DNA from: Bigelowiella natans CCMP2755 | Lineage: Eukaryota; Cercozoa; Chlorarachniophyceae | Assembly (NCBI GenBank): GCA_000320545.1 | Contig: ADNK01000489.1 | Location: 1 to 27,500 of the forward strand | DNA length: 27,500 nucleotides | Direction of reading: 5' to 3' | Part shown: positions 19,512-27,500 of the stretch, piece after piece | Layout of the letters: every line of letters begins with the position of its first letter | Position numbering within the stretch: the stretch's first letter is position 1 | Notes under the pieces: generated by a model | Database searches by the model: none | Told to the model about the DNA's origin: nothing | The model's input: the letters and a program-made list of their open reading frames with translations, nothing else | Position numbers and translations under genes: made by a program

Positions 19512-20437
19512 GAGAGCATTGAACATTGAACATTGAAAGAAGCATTGATGCAAACCACATGAGCAAGAACCACATGCTGGCATGGGAGACATGCACTGAC
19601 AGCGCCTCAACAAAAATCATTGCAAGGAGCAGCGCGAACAACAATGATGATGAACCACGTTTCCAAAGTGTTCCAGTGTTGCAAGACACTTGCAATGTGC
19701 GAACAATGAACAATGCTAGAATGTGCAATGATGATGAGCTGCATTTCCAAAACATGACGAGATGTTTGCAGTGAGCGAAACGCAGTGCCTCGAACCAACT
19801 TCAGTGAGGACTAACTGGTGAAACAAGAAGGAATCAAGAATGGCATTCTGGCCATTCCTCCATTCCTAGTGAAACGCGCGACAACAAAGAAATTCAGAAG
19901 ATCAGTAGGAAATCCTTGCATGAAGTCGGTTCTGCATGTCGTCGTCGTCTTTTCAAGCTGGTTCATTCTTTGCGACAAGCTCGACAGATTCCTGGCCCGT
20001 TTCACCCCCCCCTACAGTAGGCAGTAGGCGCTCCCTTCTCATGGCGAGCATGGACGTTATCCTGCACGATGCTAGCGAATAAGTGAGTCTGGCACACTCC
20101 TGATCCCCTTCATTTGTGACATGATGGCCCGTTTCACTGCCTGCTTTCACTGGGGGGCATTTAATGAGGAGTTTATTTCCATAATTTTTTAGCCCAGTCC
20201 TAGCCAAGGCGCCGTCAATGGACAATGGCGTTCGAATTAATACAGGGGAATTGGCTTTGAATGGTGTAGGATCCAGGCGCTTGACCTCCGCAGTGCAAAG
20301 GTGTGATTTAACAACAAACAAAAAGGACTAACTCGGCGCTTACTAGTGAGAAATGAGCGAAACTCTGGCTTTCTGCAGGAGGAAGAAGGGCATGAAATCC
20401 ATGAGTCCAAGCCCCCCTGTTCACAAGAGACAAACTT
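19512..20437. repeat. Repeat-containing intergenic DNA right of the retrotransposon
   Basis: It begins with a short tandem of GAACATT (about 19516-19537). At about 19641-19700 and 19726-19820 it carries two diverged copies of the ATGATGATGA...TTTCC...GTTGCAAGAC and CTTCAGTGAGGACT blocks also seen left of the element at 13438-13560. From about 19830 to 20437 I see no repeat or exon I can support. Confidence 0.65.
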
Positions 20438-22304
20438 ATGTCCCGAGCGTTGGCACTGCGAGACGACCGAATCAGTAATGAAATTTCTAACCACATGTTG
20501 AACTCGGCAAGTAGGAATGTGTTGATGAAGTTTTTTAACCCTGTTGTAAAAACCAGCCATGTACTAGAAATAAATGCATTTCAATCGGATGGAAGTGGAC
20601 CACGCCCTCTCCTGGGTACTCGTCGGTTACAAGCGGCACGGGGTGCGACATCTAGACCAGCTGCGGCGACCCAAGGTCTACTTTCTTGTGTTTCTTGCTC
20701 ATTTGTTATTTTTTTTCGCTAGACGCGGTTCTGTAATATGCAAGTGTTCTCCCGAAATCTGTTGATATAATTGAACAACATCAACAACTTTAGCAGGTGC
20801 TCTGGCACGAATGAGAGACAATGCAAAACAGAGTAGACGCAACAGAGCTCCTGGTGCAGGGCTCAAGCGTGCCAATACTCGTTCCGGCGTAACCAGCCCC
20901 AAGAGTCCCACCATTGCGCGTGGCGTGAAAACATGGAACATGCACGAGGCTGCAGCTTCTTCTAATAGTACTAGAGGTGACTAAACTATGAATCATGATT
21001 TTCTCACAGAGGGCAAGGCAATAGAATGTGAAACTAGGAGAAATCTTTTTCACTCTTGATGATTACATACACAGTGGGAGCGCTACCCCAACCTCGACCA
21101 AAGACTAGCTGGTCATACGCCCGCTCGGAACGTAAGAGGAAGAAAACCATTCTTCTATTTCAGTGTTAGTTACTTATATGTTGCAAAAATGCAAACCAAA
21201 ATCACGTAGATGGACATATGCTTATCCGTCTTAACACCACTACCGCAGGAAAGCAGAATAATAAGCGTTTTCACTTTCCGAAGACATCCCGCTCCCCTCC
21301 AGCGCGCTTGACCACCCAGAAAAACTTCGAGTTTTCTAAGCAAGGGAATATAATTAAGGTACAATTACCCCCAGGATTCAGGGAGTCTGCCCTAAAAATG
21401 CAGCAGCCTTCACGAAGAACATACGTGTCTTACTATTTGTCCATGAGCAGGTGGCAAGGGACAATTCGAAGGAATTCGAACAACGGGACGCCAAAGGGTA
21501 ATAGAACGAATGCTTCTTCTGCATGTCTACAGATGATAGCACATGGACCAATCTGTTGGTGGTGCTTACTTGCTAAACCCTTCCTGTATCATCACTTAGG
21601 AACCAAATCGCAATGCTTAAAGAGGCTCTAGACCAGCGCACTCGTGCTATGATTAAGATAGAACAGGAGCTTGAGCGAATGCGAGAGGAAAATGAACGCC
21701 TCCGTCTCAACGAATCATCACAACATGCAAGGATAAAATATCTGGATGACGAAGGAGGTGCGATACCTTACCTTGACGCGTTTCTCAATCCGCCTTTAGA
21801 AACGCTGGGGAATATTCTTATCTACTCAACTTATGATGATAGCGTTTTAAGGCGAGAGCTTGTCTAAATTTGAGCCAAGTGATGAATATCTTGATGTATG
21901 TTGCAGGTCATACACAAGGCCCCACCCCAAGAGGACAGGTATATTTTTTGCACTGCTGCCTCAACTGAATGCACGAGAGATCATTCGTCTAGTCGTCTTC
22001 CGTTGTTTTCCTATGAAGTGGCCCTAACAACATTCCTTATGGCGTAATCAGCTGTCTTCTGGAATTGAGAGCTCGACCGACAGAAAGAACAATGTCGACG
22101 AAAGACCCAAAAATCCTGTTAGGTCTGAGGAGCCCAGTAAGTCTAAAAGCGAAAACGATCATGCAGAGATGAATCTTCGAGCTCCAAATCCCTCGGTTGA
22201 ACCTAAATCGGATACTAAGGTAGCAGCAGTCTGCTTCGCAACACTTGAACCTGTGGACATTTCGACCCTGTTATCGTCGTGGTGAGGGATGTGCTTGTGT
22301 TTGT

Positions 22305-22342
<38 letters not shown>

Positions 22343-22908
22343 GTTTGGAACAAAATCGCACAAAGGCTAGATCACATGGCAGCATCGGAAAATGTAAGCG
22401 AGGCAGCGGATGAGCCTGATGAGAGGGGCGACGCCGGACAAGCATCACCGCAGATGCAGGAAATCGTCACGATAGAAGATGACGATGAGATTATTTCCTC
22501 GGATGAGGAATCACAGACAGGTCGTCGTGGAAAGACACGCTCACGCTCATCATCGAAAGCGAGTGGTAATAATAGCATACCGATTACTTTAAATGCCAAG
22601 AGCCCTCCCCCCCTTTCTTATCCCTCGCTCTTTCCCTCGACGTCTTCATTTTTCTTGAAGGTGGACGTGACCGGTCTCGATCAGCATCAGCGGCTAGGGG
22701 CGGTGGTCGGCGATCAAGGAGCCCAAGGAGTAAGCGGAGTAGCGCATTCATACCAAGAAGGAAGGACGGCGATATAAAGTAATGTGTTAATAATCATTTC
22801 GTATCATTATGATCACTTTCATTTTTATCATTCACTAGCGGCATCTCCTGTCACACATTTACTTTATCTTCGCTCCTCTGATTTGTGATTTTGCCCTGCT
22901 TACCCCCC

Positions 22909-22978
<70 letters not shown>

Positions 22979-25900
22979 ATGCGTATGCGTATGCGTTGTT
23001 CACAGGGGTAAAGGCAGTGTTATGGAACTCGATGATTCTGATGAAATAGAGGAATTCGACGAATCGCAGTCACAAGGTCGGCTGAACATATTAGTCCCTA
23101 TAATGACATTACAAAGAATGAAGATGGGGACGAGGGAGGGCTTAGTCAGAGGAACATGATTGCTAGTTTGCTTCCTCCCTGCTCAAATCCATGACTGTTG
23201 ATCTCGCGACTAAGCTCTTTCATCGTCCCTTCGACCTCTCCATCATTAGCCTTCATCGAGTATAACAAGGATGTTGGGAGTGCCTACGACGTAGACCCTG
23301 AGGACTCCGAAATTCTGGTTGTCCTCAACAAGCAGAAGCAAGAGAAGCTCGACTTCATGATGTACCAGATGCCGGATGAGCTGAAAGAGATGGGGCAGGA
23401 CTGGAACGGCGACTTCCAAAAGGCATTTGAAGAGCGCGACGGGGAAAAAATGTACCAAATCGCTGTGGATTTTGAGGTTGATACTTCTTTGCAAACATGT
23501 GCATGATACCCGAGTATGTTTTTAAAAAATGTATTCATAGATTCATTGCCTTTTAGCGTGCGTATGTGTGTGTGTGTGTGTATGTGTGTGTGTCGTTCTA
23601 ATCGCGACTTGTCTTTACAGGATGCTGTCGTTCGGTACACAAAAGTTATTATCAGCGAGCGCTTTCTGCCTGACCACAATAAGACTATCAAGCTCTGGAA
23701 CGCAGGCGGTGTGGCTGGTGGGGACAAGTACAAGATCAATGGCATCGTCTTCAAGCTCGTTTCAGACCCGAAAGGTGATATGATGAAAGTGGTGCCGCAG
23801 AAGATAGATGATACAGTAACATGAGGAGGTTCACTGCTAGTTGCTTGTGAAGATATAACTAGTAGCCTCTTGTGTTTTAAGCAGCCCTGCTCCCCATCCG
23901 ATCCTTTAGTTCATACCTTTTCCCCTCTTCTCCCGCCTTGTTTTTGGCTCTTTGTAGTGCCAAAGCACGACCCGAAGCGGTTCCTCTACGGGGGCATTGA
24001 GGCCAAGTACGAATATGCAGCCAAGAGCGCTGGGCATGAAATCCGGTCAGCCATGCAGTACTTTCGCATAGCATACGACAATATGTTCCGCGACGAGAAC
24101 CCTGCCAAGAACGTCGTCCGGGTTCCGATGCAGCTGATGGTTGACTACCGAGGGTAATACGAGAACAATGTTTTTGCCCCCCCTCCCCCCCCCGACCCTT
24201 TCGCCTTTCTTTTTCCAAGATGGCGTGCGTACAGGACACACGGAGTTTAGGAGATATAGTGTTGCCTGTTTTGGATTTCTCCATGATCGATGCACGCACA
24301 AATTCGCGCATCCCGCATGATTCGTTCCCGGCATTTTTATCTTCCCTAGGTTCCGCTTGCTCGCCATGCCGTACCTTCCAATCGACGGGGCGAACACACT
24401 GGTGTATGGATGTGACCAGAAGAATCGTTTAATGTTCGACGGGAAGGGTATCGCGCAGGCTTCAAAGGCGATGGAGAATGCTGCTACCGAACTGTTCCTG
24501 GCCAAGCATGTTTCACTCGGAAAGGAGATCCACGCCGCGGGTGATATAGAGCTGCATATGGGCAAGGATGGCAGGATGTACCTTATCGACCTTGCCCGCG
24601 CATTTCCTCCTGAAGATCCAAAGAAGGTAGATCGGAGGAAGGCTTGTCGTCATTAGGGTGGTTACGCTGCTCGCAACGTCGTCTGTCTTCCTCTCCCCCG
24701 TCGTTACTATTTTTCCTTTCCATATCGGCAACTGCCGCTTCTTGTGCAGCTCCTTCTTCATATGAGCACAATCTAGATGCCGTTGTTGTTTCTCAGCATA
24801 TTTTGTTAATCTATTCTCTCTCTTTGCTCCTCCTCCTCCTCCTCCTCCTCCTCCTCCTCCTCTTCCTCTTCCTCCCCTAGGTGTCGCACTTGCCTGTTTC
24901 AGGGCACCCGCTCCTGTACCGTATGCTACGGCCGGAACTGCTGCAGAAGCTAAAGTCTTCGGACAAGTTCAACATGCTGAACCCAGATGTCTATACCATG
25001 TGGGGCGCCAGCGACCCCAATAAAAAGAAACAAGGCTTAGAGGTTGTTCACAAAGGAGGTAGAGGGGGGGGAGGAGCATACACGCGCACGAATGTGTTGC
25101 TGAAAGCCGGACATCTGCCTAGAATTCTGCAGCAGATACTGTAACTACCAACTCCCTTGCTTTTATTAGGTGTCGCGCGCTACGGAGTACATGCTTACCA
25201 CGCTCATCCCGCTGTTCGCTAGGAAGCTCAGGATGGGCGAGATAAAGATCCGAGAGCCGATTTCCTCTCTCTTGCACCAGAACGGAATCAACGTGCGGCA
25301 TATTGGGTACATACGCGCCGCTTCATCGCAAGCCCGATCGCAATGATTTGTGCTAACGTATCTAGTACTTTTGATGATTGTTGTGCTATATTCTTCTTCT
25401 TCTACTTCTTCTTACCAGAGTGCTGAGAAAAGAGGTGCTAATCGGGCTCAACTCCGATTCCGATGACGCGATCAGCGCCGCGAATGTCATCATGATCGAG
25501 ATGGTTGCCAGGACGCTCAAGGTGGCTACTTAATTACCATAGAGGATGATGTAAAAAAGGGTTAGTTGTTGTTATTTATGGCGTGTGATGATGCAATTGA
25601 ACAGAATCTGATCCGCAAGGCGTTGCGGCTGGGTTCCGAGCAATGTCTCAATCAGCCGTCAGCTCTTGGTATTCTCCAAGGAGCACTGAGCATCATGAAC
25701 TCGTTCATTGCCCGACCCATCGAAGAAGACTTTTGGGAGGCTCTTCATTCCGCCGTACGACAGCGTTTCGGCAAAGTTGGCGCAATGCCCCACTTTCGGC
25801 GTTTGTACCAGAAGATCAAGCACCCGGAGACAATCTTGCGGATCATGTCGTTCATGCTCAAAACGATCGGCTTTTCTCTGACGCCGCAGGCACGCGTCGA

Positions 25901-27476
25901 CTTCGAGACCAGCCTGCGGCAAAACATGTCGTTCCGCTTTTACCGCGAAGACTTCGCCCCAGAAGACGTCCGTGTGAAGAAGTTCGGCCTTTTCCAGATG
26001 GCCATTGCGACGAGGCTGCTCACATTGGGAAGCAAAGAAATGCGTAGCAATATCCCAGTCGCCAAGCGGCTATTCACCATCGCTCACAGGACATTCACAG
26101 AGATGAGCAAATCCATCTCCCCGCTCTCGCCGACCACATCCCAGATTGTCAAGGCTGTCATGGCGTCAGAACTGACGTTCGACGCGGAGATCCAGAAGGG
26201 CAGGATTAAAGCGCGCTGCGAGAGCGTCATGCTCCAACATGAATATCAAATGAAGTACGACGGGTTCAAGAAGGCTGACGAGACGTTGCTGGAAGGCATC
26301 TCCTCAGCGCGCAAAGAAAAGTAAAGAAGCATTCACTCTACTGCACTCGCCATAATATATATAATGTCCTGGCCGGTACATAATCTGCATATATCTATTG
26401 TCCCTGCTGCTGTTGCTGCCGTCTTTTATGGTTTGTCACCCCTCCTTTCAGGTTCTTTCAGATGGCCGAAGAGCTTGTAGACTTCGGCATGCGCGTGTGG
26501 TCGCGTGTGCGTAAGAAGAACCTGCGGCAGATGACGAATGCGGTCGTGAGGACTAAGATGATCAGGCTCGGAGGGCTCACAAGCACCAATGTCCTGCAAG
26601 AGTTCCTCCACCTCGTCGGCGCTGCCAACGGCGAGATAAAGAAGCAAACTGGGAGCGCGGTACGAACGGGTTTTTAGTGAGATAGACTGACACCTGCTAC
26701 TGGTGTGTGCGTGTGTGCAAAGAGGGGATAGAAGAAGAGATAGTAGATAGAGAGGAGAGAAGAAAAAGGGGGGGGGGGTGAGGGATAGATAGACGCAAAG
26801 GATGTCATGAAATGATATACATTCCATCGTCATTTCTCAACACAGGGCGAGTACCGGGTGTTGGTGACGCAACCACGGCTTGACAAGTTCATGAGCACTA
26901 CATGGTACAGCGGCAACGTTATCCGGCAAGTGGGCATCGTCAATAGTAAGAGCACCATCTTCTCACCACCTCACACGCCGTCGTCTATCCGTCGTCAAAC
27001 AAGACAATTTATTTTTACATCGATCCGTGTCACCGCGTGTCCCACCTTCCGCACCACGGCGGTGACATTGCTCCTTTTCGCTCATCTGCATGGCGTGCCG
27101 CATCTGCTATTATCCACAGTGCAATCGTCGGCCTCTGCCGATTCAAAGAGCCTCTCGCAGCTGTCCCGGAAGGAGCGTAACTCCCTCGGCAAGAAATTGA
27201 TAAAGGCCTGCAAAGATGGGGACATTGAGCAGTGCATCGCGCTGATAGTAGACTACGGCGCCGACGTCATGCACACACCAGACGACCAGAAGGGGTAGTT
27301 ACTACCATGATAATGACGTTTACGATTGTGCTACATCATGTCTCTTCCACGGCCTGACTCCTATGCTAGCAAAATGCGAGTATCGACGCACGTAAGCCTA
27401 ATGCATAGTGTTCATGAAATCTTGATTAAATAGGCTGTACAATCCCCTAATGTGGGCAGTGAACGGCAAAGTCCAG
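20438..27476 (+). CDS. CLU-domain protein with N-terminal coiled coil and RS-rich region and C-terminal ankyrin repeat, 3' end outside window
   Basis: Exons, all joining in phase: 20438?-20675, 20797-20976, 21075-21131, 21249-21497, 21533-21554, 21600-21757, 21907-21938, 22052-22219, 22343-22565, 22661-22778, 23006-23076, 23250-23476, 23621-23774, 23958-24153, 24350-24626, 24881-25042, 25170-25306, 25419-25521, 25605-26320, 26452-26659, 26846-26945, 27120-27294, 27434-27476, with a donor at 27477. This gives at least 1,338 codons; if the first exon is wrong, ATG 20811 is the next start. Order: basic low-complexity N-terminus; charged coiled coil (exon 21600, IEQELERMREENERLRL); acidic/Ser stretch; RS-rich exon 22661 (DRSRSAS, RRSRSPRSK); CLU domain from exon 23250, with LAMPYLPIDGANTLVYG and DIELHMGKDGRMYLID then LARAFPPE, and HPLLYRMLRPELL; an alpha-helical region (25605-26659); and ankyrin-like sequence (KACKDGDIEQCIALIVDYGAD, then NPLMWAVNGKV). 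CLU proteins (CluA, Tif31, CLUH) keep mitochondria dispersed and bind mRNAs for mitochondrial proteins. No eIF3/TPR part is visible here, so the role may differ. Confidence 0.85.
22311..22340. repeat. (GT)n intronic microsatellite next to an acceptor
   Basis: Fifteen GT units run directly into TAG, the acceptor of exon 22343-22565 of the CLU gene. There is almost no pyrimidine tract between repeat and acceptor. Confidence 0.95.
22911..22996. repeat. Compound (CT)n(GT)n(GTATGC)n microsatellite
   Basis: CT at 22911-22944, GT at 22945-22975, and GTATGC units at about 22976-22996. The tract ends ten bases before the acceptor of exon 23006-23076. Confidence 0.95.
23563..23593. repeat. (GT)n intronic microsatellite
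   Basis: Interrupted GT tract in the intron upstream of exon 23621-23774 of the CLU gene. Confidence 0.95.
24827..24875. repeat. (TCC)n microsatellite forming the polypyrimidine tract
   Basis: TCC/TTCC units extend almost to the CCCTAG acceptor of exon 24881-25042, so the repeat is itself the pyrimidine tract of the intron. Confidence 0.95.
25389..25413. repeat. (TTC)n pyrimidine tract
   Basis: Short TTC repeat just before the TTACCAG acceptor of exon 25419-25521. Confidence 0.9.
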
Positions 27477-27500
27477 GTATATCCGTCAATCTGCCAATCC

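Overview
The window is eukaryotic nuclear DNA. Its genes are broken by many spliceosomal introns, mostly GT-AG and about 35-310 nt long. It is rich in microsatellites and carries a complete LTR retrotransposon. No gene fixes the lineage. A fatty-acyl-AMP-ligase/Pls-type synthetase together with a CLU-ankyrin protein suggests a free-living unicellular eukaryote, perhaps of the SAR assemblage; this is inference only. I rebuilt the gene models by hand by chaining ORF pieces across splice sites and checking that reading-frame phase was conserved at each junction.

Layout. (1) 1-3017, + strand: a WD40-like gene whose short exons sit among dense simple repeats; its 3' half is phase-consistent and its 5' half is uncertain. 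(2) 3018-4203: intergenic DNA with about ten times the expected density of CTAG. (3) 4204-9510, - strand: a six-exon gene of about 1,665 aa that fuses a fatty-acyl-AMP ligase, an acyl carrier domain, and a membrane region of three repeated units (each two TM helices plus a left-handed beta-helix) like the C-terminal part of epsilon-poly-lysine synthetase. (4) About 10.06/10.6-13069, + strand: an ABCG (WHITE-type) half-transporter, divergent from gene 3, that is intact except for one in-frame TAA. (5) 13070-13791: more CTAG-rich DNA and a dispersed repeat. (6) 13792-19507: a young Ty3/gypsy-type LTR retrotransposon with two 326-bp LTRs identical by eye, a 4-bp target duplication (GCTG), and one open 1,657-codon gag-pol frame. 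(7) 19508-20437: a further dispersed-repeat region. (8) About 20438 to beyond 27476, + strand: a gene of at least 22 exons encoding a basic/low-complexity N-terminus, a coiled coil, an RS-rich stretch, a CLU (clustered mitochondria) domain and the start of ankyrin repeats; it runs off the window.

The most interesting biology is the divergent pair FAAL-ACP-Pls-like synthetase and ABCG transporter. Together they look like a two-gene locus that activates a fatty acid, loads it on a carrier, uses it at a membrane-embedded enzyme and exports a product. The product and the functional link are inference. The retroelement is notable for its hairpin-packed LTRs and for non-standard spacing in both of its zinc-binding motifs.
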